Below, in pieces: positions 56,942-64,000 of a stretch of DNA of 64,000 nt. Under the pieces are notes generated by a model. That model was not told the DNA's origin. It did no database searches and worked only from the letters and a program-made list of their open reading frames with translations. Source of the DNA: Paraburkholderia haematera (lineage in GTDB: Bacteria > Pseudomonadota > Gammaproteobacteria > Burkholderiales > Burkholderiaceae); contig NZ_CAJNBK010000007.1 in NCBI RefSeq assembly GCF_905220975.1, forward strand, positions 1 through 64,000. The letters are read 5' to 3'. The translations under genes and the position numbers were made by a program. Numbering within the stretch: the first letter of the stretch is position 1; every line of letters starts with the position of its first letter.

Positions 56942-57001
56942 GCTGGCCACCAAGTTGACCAACAAGCCGCCGTGCCGCTACGCCTCGTTAAGGAGCCTGC
57001 C

Positions 57002-57457
57002 ATGTTCGCCAATGTTCTGATCGTCTGCCACGCCAACGTGTGCCGTTCGCCTGCTGCCGAAATGCTGTTCAAGACCCGGCAGCCGGCGGCGTCGCGCCCG
57101 TCGTCGGCGCCGATCGCGTTTCATTCGGCGGGCCTGCGCGCCGCTAACGGTCACGGCATGGACCCGGTGATGCGGCGCCTGCTCGACGAGCAGGGCGTCG
57201 CCTCCGGTATCCACTATTCGCGGCGCCTCGACCGCCAGCTTGTGCGCGCGGCCGACCTCGTGCTCGTCAGCGAGCGTGCGCAAGTGAGCGCCGTCGAAGC
57301 GCTCGATCCGGCCTCGCGCGGCAAGGTTTATCCGCTCGGCAAGTGGGAACACGACTCCGACGTCGCCGACCCGCACGGCGGCAAGGAAGCCGACTATAGA
57401 GAGAGTCTCGTGCTCATCGAACATCTGGTCATGGGATGGCTGAAGAAAATATGCTGA
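57002..57457 (+). CDS. bceD: Low-molecular-weight protein tyrosine phosphatase (BceD/Wzb-like)
   Basis: The 151-residue phosphatase dephosphorylates the BceF autokinase. The P-loop VCHANVCRSPAAEML gives the CX5R core (Cys9, Arg15). The usual Gly of CxGNxCR is Ala here, a variant compatible with the loop. The general-acid region is DVADPHGGKEADY. The start at 57002 follows AAGGAG. Its stop TGA shares one base with the preferred bceE ATG, a sign of translational coupling. Confidence 0.94.
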   Translation: MFANVLIVCHANVCRSPAAEMLFKTRQPAASRPSSAPIAFHSAGLRAANGHGMDPVMRRLLDEQGVASGIHYSRRLDRQLVRAADLVLVSERAQVSAVEALDPASRGKVYPLGKWEHDSDVADPHGGKEADYRESLVLIEHLVMGWLKKIC

Positions 57458-58671
57458 TGAAAAAACTCACTGCACACACCTACGCGAATCTCAACTCGAA
57501 GTTCGCCACTACGCTTTTGCTGACGTCCTTTCTGTCGGCCTGCGCTACCGCACCTGGCAATTACCTCGACACGTCCCGTCTGAAAGACGACGGCCAGCAC
57601 CAGAGTCAGCAAGCTAACGAAACCTATCCGGTCCATCTGATCGACGGCCCGCTGGTGGCGGCGCAAGCGCAGGCACAAGCCAATGCCGCGCAACAGGCGC
57701 TGCCGGTTTCGCATTACAGCGATCCGTCGCAGTACGTGTACCGGCTTTCGCCGCAGGACATTCTCGGCATCACCGTGTGGGACCACCCTGAATTGACCAC
57801 CCCGCAGGGCAGCACGCTGTCCGCGGGCGGCAACACCACGCAGTCGGTCGGCGGCGCTCTGCAGCAGCCGTATACCGCCGCGCTGCCGGGCCAGGCCGAT
57901 CCGTACGGCCAGACCGTTGCCGCCGACGGCACGATCTTTTTCCCGTTCGTCGGCCGTATCAAGGCCGCGGGCAAAACCGTGGGCGAGTTGCGCGATCAGT
58001 TGAGCGCCGGGCTCGTGCGCTACATCCGCAATCCGCAGGTCGACGTGCGTGTGCTGTCGTACCGCGGCCAGAAAGTGCAGGTGACCGGCGACGTGAAAAC
58101 GCCGGGCCCGCTCGCCATCAGCGACGTGCCGCTCACACTGGTCGACGCGATCACGCGTTCGGGCGGCACGAATACCGACGCCGACATCCAGCGTGTGCGC
58201 CTCACGCGCAACAACAAGCTGTACGTGCTCGACGCGAACCGCATGCTCGACCAGGGCGACACCACGCAGAACGTCATGCTGCAAAACGGCGACGTGATCA
58301 ACGTGCCGGATCACAACGACAGCCGCATCTTCGTGATGGGCGAAGTGAAGACGCCGATCCAGTTGTCGATGGTGAAGGGCCGCCTGACGATCGCCGACGC
58401 GCTCACGCAGTCGGGCGGCATTCTCGACACGGACGCCAATCCGCGCCAGATCTTCGTGATGCGCGGCATGCGCGAGCATCCGACCACGCCGGACGTGTAC
58501 CGCCTCGACATGACGCAGCCCGACGCGATCATGCTGTCGTCCCAGTTCCAGTTGCAGCCGATGGATGTCGTGTATGTGGGCACCGCCGCTTCGACCACGT
58601 TCAACCGTGTGTTGCAGCAGGTCCTGCCGACCATACAGACGCTGTTCTACCTGAAGCAGTTGACGAAATAA
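57457..58671 (+). CDS. bceE: Outer-membrane polysaccharide export protein (BceE/Wza-like)
   Basis: Forms the outer-membrane exit pore for the exopolysaccharide. From 57457 the protein has 404 residues, with a lipoprotein signal (ATTLLLTSFLSAC), the poly-export domain (YVYRLSPQDILGITVWDHPE, DGTIFFPFVGRIKAAGKTVG) and SLBB-type repeats (VTGDVKTPGPLAISDVPLTL, VMGEVKTPIQLSMVKGRLTI), ending in LFYLKQLTK. Alternative starts at 57436 and 57451 overlap bceD further. Acylated Cys precedes ATAPGNYLD, typical of Wza-type lipoproteins. Confidence 0.94.
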   Translation: MKKLTAHTYANLNSKFATTLLLTSFLSACATAPGNYLDTSRLKDDGQHQSQQANETYPVHLIDGPLVAAQAQAQANAAQQALPVSHYSDPSQYVYRLSPQDILGITVWDHPELTTPQGSTLSAGGNTTQSVGGALQQPYTAALPGQADPYGQTVAADGTIFFPFVGRIKAAGKTVGELRDQLSAGLVRYIRNPQVDVRVLSYRGQKVQVTGDVKTPGPLAISDVPLTLVDAITRSGGTNTDADIQRVRLTRNNKLYVLDANRMLDQGDTTQNVMLQNGDVINVPDHNDSRIFVMGEVKTPIQLSMVKGRLTIADALTQSGGILDTDANPRQIFVMRGMREHPTTPDVYRLDMTQPDAIMLSSQFQLQPMDVVYVGTAASTTFNRVLQQVLPTIQTLFYLKQLTK

Positions 58672-58751
58672 CCGTCTGAGCCGCCGACAGGCCCGCGCCG
58701 CTCTCTCAGGGCGCGGGACCGAAGCAAACGCCGAGGCAAACGTGCAAGCAC

Positions 58752-61016
58752 ATGCCAAAGCACACGCCGAAGCAACCGAAACGGGATCGAATTGTGAGCA
58801 ATCAAATCTCTCCACACATGGCCGGTCCGATCAAGACCGAAGAAGAGGACGTCGTCCTCGGGCAACTGGTGCAGGTGATCCTCGACGACATCTGGTGGCT
58901 GATCGCGATCGCCGCGGTGATCGTCGGGCTGGCCGCCGCGTACTGCTTCCTCGCCAAGCCGATCTATTCGGCCGATGCGCACGTGCGGGTCGAGCAGTCC
59001 GATAACACCTCGCAGGCGCTCACGCAAACGCAGACGGGTGCGGCGATCACCACTGGCTCGACTTCGCTGCCGACCGACGCCGAAATCGAAATCATCAAGA
59101 GCCGCGGCGTAGTCGGTCCGGTGGTCCAGCAACTGAAGCTGAACTTCAGCGTCGTGCCGAAGACGATTCCGCTGCTCGGCAGCATCGCCGCGCACATTGC
59201 AACGCCGGGCCAGCCGGCGCGGCCGTGGCTGGGTCTGTCTTCCTACGCCTGGGGTGGTGAAGTCGCCGAGGTCGATTCGATCGATGTGGCGCCCGCGCTC
59301 GAAGGCGAGAAGCTGACGATGAAGGTGTTCGACGACCAGCACTACGAACTGTATGCAAAGAACGGTTCACTGCTGCTGCGCGGCCAGGTCGGCCAGCAGG
59401 AGCAGGGCGGCGGCGTGACGATTCTCGTCAGCAAGCTGGTGGCACGTCCGGGTGAAGAGTTCACTGTCACGCGCTATAACGACCTCGACGCGATCTCCGC
59501 GTTCCAGTCGGCCATCACCGTGCAGGAGCAGGGCAAGCAAACCGGCGTGATCCAGATCTCGCTGGAAGACAAGAGCCCCGAGCACGCCGCGCTGGTGGCC
59601 AACGCGCTCGCGCAGTCGTATGTCCGTCAGCACGTGTCGAACAAACAGGTCGATGCGAGCAAGATGCTCGACTTCCTGAAGAGCGAAGAGCCGCGCCTGA
59701 AGTCCGATCTCGAACGCGCCGAAGCCGCCTTGACCGCGTACCAGCGTCAGTCCGGCTCGATCAATGCGAGCGATGAAGCCAAGGTCTACCTCGAAGGCAG
59801 CGTGCAGTACGAGCAGCAGATCGCCGGTTTGCGTCTGCAGATGTCGCAACTGACCCAGCGCTATGGCGACGACCACCCGATGCTCGTGGCCGCGCGCCAG
59901 CAGATGGCCGAACTGGAGGCGCAACGCGCCAAATACGCGGACCGCTTCCGCGATCTGCCGGCGACCGAAGTCAAGGCCGTGCAGCTGCAACGCGACGCGA
60001 AGGTGGCGGAAGACATCTACGTGCTGCTGCTTAACCGCGTGCAGGAGTTGTCGGTGCAGAAGGCCGGCACCGGCGGCAACGTGCATATCGTCGACCAGGC
60101 AATGCGCCCGGGTGCGCCGGTCAAGCCGAAGAAGGTCCTGATCCTGTCGGCGGCGGTGATTCTGGGCCTGATCTGCGGCACCGGTTTCGTGTTCCTGCGC
60201 CGCAATATGTTCAAGGGGATCGACGACCCCGACCATATCGAGCGCGCGTTCCATCTGCCGGTGTACGGTCTCGTGCCCTTGAGCGCCGAACAGGCTGTGC
60301 TCGAAAGCGGCTTCCAGCGCGGTGGCGAACGCCTGCGCTCGGTGCTGGCGAATGCGCGGCCGAAGGACGTCACGATCGAAAGCCTGCGCAGCCTGCGCAC
60401 CTCCATGCAGTTCACGATGATGGACGCGAAGAACCGCATCGTCATGCTGACCGGTCCCTTGTCCGGCGTCGGCAAGAGCTTCCTGACGGTCAATCTGGCG
60501 GTGCTGCTCGCGAACTCGGGCAAACGCGTACTGATGATCGACGGCGATATGCGTCGCGGCGTGCTCGAACGTTACCTGGGCGGTGTGCAGGACAACGGTC
60601 TGTCGGAATTGCTGAGCGGGCAGATCTCGCTCGAGGAAGCGATTCGCGCCTCGAACGTCGAAGGTTTGAGCTTCATCTCATGCGGCCGGCGTCCGCCGAA
60701 TCCGTCGGAACTGCTGATGTCGCCGCGTCTTCCGCAATACCTGGACGGCCTCGCCAAGCGCTACGACGTGATCCTGATCGACACGCCGCCGGTGCTGGCC
60801 GTGACCGATGCGTCGATCATCGGTGCGTACGCCGGGTCGACCTTCTTCGTGATGCGCTCGGGCGTGCACAACGAAGGCGAGATCGCGGAAGCGTTGAAGC
60901 GCCTGCGCGCAGCCGGCGTGCACGTGCAGGGCGGCATCTTCAACGGGATGCCGGCGCGTTCGCGCGGCGGTTACGACCGTGGTTACGCAGTGGTCCATGA
61001 ATATTTGAGCACCTGA
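58752..61016 (+). CDS. bceF: Polysaccharide co-polymerase with BY-type tyrosine autokinase (BceF/Wzc-like)
   Basis: Controls chain length and export by cycles of autophosphorylation. In 754 residues it has a Wzz N-terminal domain between transmembrane helices at about 49-68 and 460-478, a long periplasmic coiled coil (DFLKSEEPRLKSDLERAEAA), and a cytosolic kinase with Walker A GPLSGVGKSFLTVN near 567, Walker A' VLMIDGDMRRG and Walker B DVILIDTPPV. The C-terminal Tyr cluster is short: RGGYDRGYAVVHEYLST holds three Tyr. The start is uncertain: ATG 58752, GTG 58794 and ATG 58818 are all in frame, and the preceding leader is repetitive. Confidence 0.94.
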   Translation: MPKHTPKQPKRDRIVSNQISPHMAGPIKTEEEDVVLGQLVQVILDDIWWLIAIAAVIVGLAAAYCFLAKPIYSADAHVRVEQSDNTSQALTQTQTGAAITTGSTSLPTDAEIEIIKSRGVVGPVVQQLKLNFSVVPKTIPLLGSIAAHIATPGQPARPWLGLSSYAWGGEVAEVDSIDVAPALEGEKLTMKVFDDQHYELYAKNGSLLLRGQVGQQEQGGGVTILVSKLVARPGEEFTVTRYNDLDAISAFQSAITVQEQGKQTGVIQISLEDKSPEHAALVANALAQSYVRQHVSNKQVDASKMLDFLKSEEPRLKSDLERAEAALTAYQRQSGSINASDEAKVYLEGSVQYEQQIAGLRLQMSQLTQRYGDDHPMLVAARQQMAELEAQRAKYADRFRDLPATEVKAVQLQRDAKVAEDIYVLLLNRVQELSVQKAGTGGNVHIVDQAMRPGAPVKPKKVLILSAAVILGLICGTGFVFLRRNMFKGIDDPDHIERAFHLPVYGLVPLSAEQAVLESGFQRGGERLRSVLANARPKDVTIESLRSLRTSMQFTMMDAKNRIVMLTGPLSGVGKSFLTVNLAVLLANSGKRVLMIDGDMRRGVLERYLGGVQDNGLSELLSGQISLEEAIRASNVEGLSFISCGRRPPNPSELLMSPRLPQYLDGLAKRYDVILIDTPPVLAVTDASIIGAYAGSTFFVMRSGVHNEGEIAEALKRLRAAGVHVQGGIFNGMPARSRGGYDRGYAVVHEYLST

Positions 61017-61075
61017 GCCACCAGACTGAGCCCATTGTTCTGATCCCAGCGCAAACACGATAAAAGGACATCACG

Positions 61076-62008
61076 ATGAAAGTGACGGTACTGGTTCCGA
61101 CTTACCGCCGCCCGGCCGACCTGGCACGCTGCCTCGCGGCGCTGCAACGGCAGTCGCGCGCACCGGACGAAGTGGTGGTGGTCGCGCGCGCCGACGACGA
61201 AGCGACCCACACCTGCCTGCGCGATCCGGCCGTACCGGGCAGCTTGCCGTTGTCCGTCGCGCTGGTGGACGTGCCCGGCCAGGTCGCGGCGCTGAATCGC
61301 GGACTGGACGCGGCCACCGGCGAGGTGATCGCGATTACCGACGACGACGCCGCGCCGCACGCGGACTGGGTCGAACGGATTGCTGCCGCGTTCGAAAGCG
61401 ATGCGCGCCTGGGTGCGCTGGGCGGACGCGACTGGGTGCACGAAAAAGGCCGCGTGCTGGACGGAGAACGGCCGCTGGTCGGCAAGGTCACGGCGCACGG
61501 CAAGATCATCGGCAATCACCACCTCGGGGTCGGCGGCGCACGCGAAGTCGACATCCTGAAGGGCGCCAACATGAGCTACCGGCGCGAGGCGGTCCGCACG
61601 ATCCGTTTCGACCAGCGTCTGCGCGGCGCGGGTGCCCAGGTTCACAACGATATGGCCTTCAGCCTGAGCGTAAAGAACGCCGGCTGGAAGCTGATGTACG
61701 ACCCGCGCGTAGCCGTCGACCATTTTCCGGCCGAACGTTTCGACGAGGATCGGCGCGACGCGCAAACCATGGCGGCGTTGCGCAATGCCGCCTTCAATTT
61801 CCATCTGATCCTGCGCGATCAGTTGCCGCCGCTGCGACGCGAAACCGCGTGGTGGTGGTGGACGCTGGTCGGCACGCGGCTCTATCCGGGCCTCACGCAT
61901 GCCGCGCTCGCGCTGGTTTCGAAACAGGCGAGTCTGAGGCTGTCGCGCTGGCGCGCGGTGCGCACTGGCGCGCATGAGGCGCGCCGCGCGCTGTCCCGCA
62001 CCGCGTGA
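61076..62008 (+). CDS. bceG: Family 2 glycosyltransferase (BceG-like)
   Basis: The 310-residue GT-A enzyme starts MKVTVLVPTYRRPADLARCL. The metal-binding DxD-type site is in IAITDDDAAPHADW near 87, and the acceptor part includes ANMSYRREAVR and HNDMAFSLSVKNAGWKLMYD. It adds one sugar of the cepacian-type repeat on the cytoplasmic face of the inner membrane. C-terminal Arg/Leu-rich helices suggest peripheral membrane contact. Confidence 0.92.
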   Translation: MKVTVLVPTYRRPADLARCLAALQRQSRAPDEVVVVARADDEATHTCLRDPAVPGSLPLSVALVDVPGQVAALNRGLDAATGEVIAITDDDAAPHADWVERIAAAFESDARLGALGGRDWVHEKGRVLDGERPLVGKVTAHGKIIGNHHLGVGGAREVDILKGANMSYRREAVRTIRFDQRLRGAGAQVHNDMAFSLSVKNAGWKLMYDPRVAVDHFPAERFDEDRRDAQTMAALRNAAFNFHLILRDQLPPLRRETAWWWWTLVGTRLYPGLTHAALALVSKQASLRLSRWRAVRTGAHEARRALSRTA

Positions 62009-62137
62009 AGTCGCATGCGCCCACAAGCCCCTGCGTGACCCCACGTTGACCCGATCGTCCTGCACGTTCGTGCATCGGTACTCGCGCCTGCTGGCGCATA
62101 CCGATGCTCCTTTCCACCGGCAGAGCGGAGTGTCTGC

Positions 62138-63418
62138 ATGAGTACGAAAGTTCACGTTCATCTGTTTTACGGTGCCGACCCGCGCTTTTACCGGCCGGGC
62201 GACAACATCGGCTGTCTCTACGGCTATCACCACGCGCAATCCGATGCGTTCGCGCTGACCTATTCGCAGGACGCGCGCGAAAGCAAGCCGGTTCGTTTGC
62301 TGCGCCGCGCGCTGAAAGCGGCGCTCGGCTTCGACTTCATTCATACGTGGCGCAACCGAGCCGAGATGCTGCGCTCGGACGTGATCTGGACGCATACCGA
62401 GCAGGAATGGCTGTCCGCCGCGCTGATGCTGCTGCTGAGCGGCCGCAAGGCGGGTGCTGACTCAGGCCCCTTGCTGCTCGCGCAAAGCGTGTGGCTGCTC
62501 GATAAATGGCCTTCCTATGGAATTCTGCGCAGCTGGCTGTATCGCAAGCTGATGAAGCGAGCCGACCAGCTCACGACGCTCGCCAGCGAAAACGCCGAAC
62601 TGTGCCAGCAGTATTTCGGGCGCGATGCCAAGCCGCTCTTCTACGGCCTGAACACGCAGGACTTTCCCGTGAAGGCGCCCACCGAATGGAAGCCGCATAC
62701 GCCGATCCGAATCGCCGCGATTGGCAACGATCGCGACCGCGATTGGGAAACGCTCATCAAGGCCTTCGGCCACGATGCGCGCTACACGGTGAAGCTCGCG
62801 ACACGCCGGCGGATTCCCGCTTCGCTTCGTGCGCCGAACGTCGAGATCGCGTTGTTCTCGGGCATCAAGAAACAGCACGAACTCTACGACTGGGCCGACG
62901 TGATCGTGGTGCCGCTGCGTCCGAATTCGCACGCCTCGGGCATTACGGTGATGCTGGAAGCAGCAGCGGTCGGTAAGCCGATGGTGGTCACCAACGTCGG
63001 CGCCCTGCAGGATTATTTTCCGGCGGACGAGGCGGCTTATATCCCGCCGTTCGACCCGCAGGCGTTGCGCGAGGCGGTGGACCAGCTCGCCGCGTCTCCC
63101 ATGGACGCATTGCACCAGGCGCAGGCAGCGGCCGCCGGTTTGCTGTCGCGCGACCTGACCACGCAGAACTATGCGATGCAGCACGTGAGGCTCACGCAGG
63201 AGATGCTGCGGGCGCGCGCCGCGTCGCGGGGTCGTGCGACGGCGGGCGCGGCCGATGCCGAGCTCAAGGCAGCCGCAGCGGCTCCGCGCGCCGCGCCGGC
63301 CACGACCATGAAGCAGCCGGTGCGAATCCGCGCGGGCAGCCACGCGCAGGTGCAGGGGCAAGCTCACGGCCACGGCCAGAGCCAGGGTCCTTCGCGCCAA
63401 TCACGCGGAGGCCTCTAA
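62138..63418 (+). CDS. bceH: Family 4 glycosyltransferase (BceH-like)
   Basis: The 426-residue GT-B glycosyltransferase starts MSTKVHVHLFYGADPRFYRP. The C-terminal nucleotide-sugar region has VIVVPLRPNSHASGITVMLE followed by AAAVGKPMVVTNVG, an EX7E-like motif. The last 55 residues are a low-complexity Ala/Arg/Gln/His tail (AQVQGQAHGHGQSQGPS) that is not part of the enzyme fold. It ends 3 bp before the bceI-like ATG. Confidence 0.9.
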   Translation: MSTKVHVHLFYGADPRFYRPGDNIGCLYGYHHAQSDAFALTYSQDARESKPVRLLRRALKAALGFDFIHTWRNRAEMLRSDVIWTHTEQEWLSAALMLLLSGRKAGADSGPLLLAQSVWLLDKWPSYGILRSWLYRKLMKRADQLTTLASENAELCQQYFGRDAKPLFYGLNTQDFPVKAPTEWKPHTPIRIAAIGNDRDRDWETLIKAFGHDARYTVKLATRRRIPASLRAPNVEIALFSGIKKQHELYDWADVIVVPLRPNSHASGITVMLEAAAVGKPMVVTNVGALQDYFPADEAAYIPPFDPQALREAVDQLAASPMDALHQAQAAAAGLLSRDLTTQNYAMQHVRLTQEMLRARAASRGRATAGAADAELKAAAAAPRAAPATTMKQPVRIRAGSHAQVQGQAHGHGQSQGPSRQSRGGL

Positions 63419-63421
63419 ACG

Positions 63422-64000
63422 ATGTCGACGATTACGCGAGCCGGCGACGACAACGCGGGGCGGGTGCTGTCCGGCACGCGCAAGGAGTGGTTGCCGGAGG
63501 CTTTACTGTGGCTGATCACGGCGATGCTGATCGTCGCGCATCAGGGCACGGTGCTCACGCTCGGATTCCCGGTGCTCGCGATCCTGACGGGCCTGTGGCT
63601 CTACTTCAAGAGCCCGGCGCGCTACATCGGCTTCATGTGGTGGTTGTGGTTCCTGAGCCCGGAAGTGCGGCGTCTCGCCGACTGGTCCAAGGGCTCGTTC
63701 ACGCCGACCAGTCTGATCCAGGTCGCGCCGCTCGCCGTGACAATGATCAGTGCGTTGTCCTTGCTCCGGTACTACAAGCTGCTGTCGCAACGCCGCGGCC
63801 TGCCGGTGCTGCTGGTTCTGATGGGGCTCGCCTACGCCTTCATGATCGGCGTGATGTCGAGCGGACCGCTCGCGGCGACCTATGACCTCGCGAACTGGCT
63901 CTATCCGATCCTGATCGGCTTTCACATCATGGCGCACACGCGTCAGTACCCGAAGTATCGCGACACCATCGTCAGTACCTTCATCTGGGGCATGCTGGCG
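63422..64000 (+). CDS. bceI: Polysaccharide polymerase (BceI/Wzy-like), 5' part
   Basis: An open frame from ATG 63422 (MSTITRAGDDNAGRVLSGTR) continues to the window edge, giving 193 codons with no stop. After a hydrophilic N-terminus it is strongly hydrophobic: EALLWLITAMLIVAHQGTV, FPVLAILTGLWLYF, YIGFMWWLWFLSPE, LPVLLVLMGLAYAFMIGVM. Multispanning topology directly after two glycosyltransferases and the co-polymerase fits the Wzy-type polymerase at this position of the bce locus. The rest lies beyond the window. Confidence 0.88.
   Translation, partial: MSTITRAGDDNAGRVLSGTRKEWLPEALLWLITAMLIVAHQGTVLTLGFPVLAILTGLWLYFKSPARYIGFMWWLWFLSPEVRRLADWSKGSFTPTSLIQVAPLAVTMISALSLLRYYKLLSQRRGLPVLLVLMGLAYAFMIGVMSSGPLAATYDLANWLYPILIGFHIMAHTRQYPKYRDTIVSTFIWGMLA

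Overview
The window is a high-GC, densely coded chromosomal segment of a betaproteobacterium, most likely Paraburkholderia or Burkholderia. This rests on the tRNA-Asp/ppiD junction, the tesA/ybbA divergent pair, the purL, selO, msrB, yciB, bolA and mltG-tmk-holB-tatD neighbourhoods, and above all an almost complete cepacian-type (bce) exopolysaccharide locus at the right end. No rRNA, CRISPR array, prophage or intact insertion sequence was found. The only RNA gene recognised is tRNA-Asp. Layout: 1-2.9 kb is a scarred region with a MalT-like regulator that has lost its C-terminal DNA-binding domain, a 78-codon 5' remnant of etfB, and the start of a possible leftward gene behind a small palindrome. 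From 2.9 to 12.1 kb come tRNA-Asp, ppiD, a small lipoprotein, tesA/ybbA, pgi, nnr and a dadA-like oxidase. From 12.4 to 18.5 kb are purL and a complete hipBA toxin-antitoxin module whose promoter carries four operator palindromes spaced exactly 51 bp apart. From 18.5 to 22.5 kb a leftward block holds selO, msrB, yciB, bolA and a parvulin. From 22.8 to 28.2 kb lies a fatty-acid oxidation set (acyl-CoA ligase, FadB-like multifunctional enzyme, thiolase), with three tandem 49-bp hairpin repeats before the thiolase. From 28.3 to 36 kb are mixed accessory metabolism genes: a LEA14-like lipoprotein, a MocR regulator with a divergent partner, a Dabb protein, a thioesterase, oxidoreductases, an esterase and an NRDE protein. 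From 36 to 42.3 kb are ygfZ and the mltG-tmk-holB-GNAT-tatD-ankyrin operon. From 42.4 to 50 kb are envelope and stress genes: a Rap1a/Tai-like protein, otsA, an AAA ATPase, a GT4 glycosyltransferase, a YSC84 lipoprotein, a PsiF protein and a YciI protein. From 50.5 kb to the end, an IS5-type DNA-binding domain fused to an unrelated C-terminus sits beside the exopolysaccharide locus. That locus comprises manC/bceA (leftward), then bceB, ugd/bceC, bceD phosphatase, bceE export protein, bceF co-polymerase/kinase, bceG and bceH glycosyltransferases, and the start of the bceI polymerase. How the genes cooperate: the bce genes form one pathway. BceA and BceC supply GDP-mannose and UDP-glucuronate, BceB loads the first sugar on undecaprenyl phosphate, BceG and BceH extend the repeat unit, BceI polymerises, and BceE/BceF/BceD control chain length and export. 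An unusually AT-rich 650-bp region separates bceA from bceB and probably holds the control signals. The acyl-CoA ligase, FadB-like protein and thiolase form a beta-oxidation route. The most notable non-standard signals are the 51-bp-phased HipB operator array, the tandem hairpins before the thiolase, the transposase-derived fusion next to the EPS locus, and the decayed genes at the left edge.
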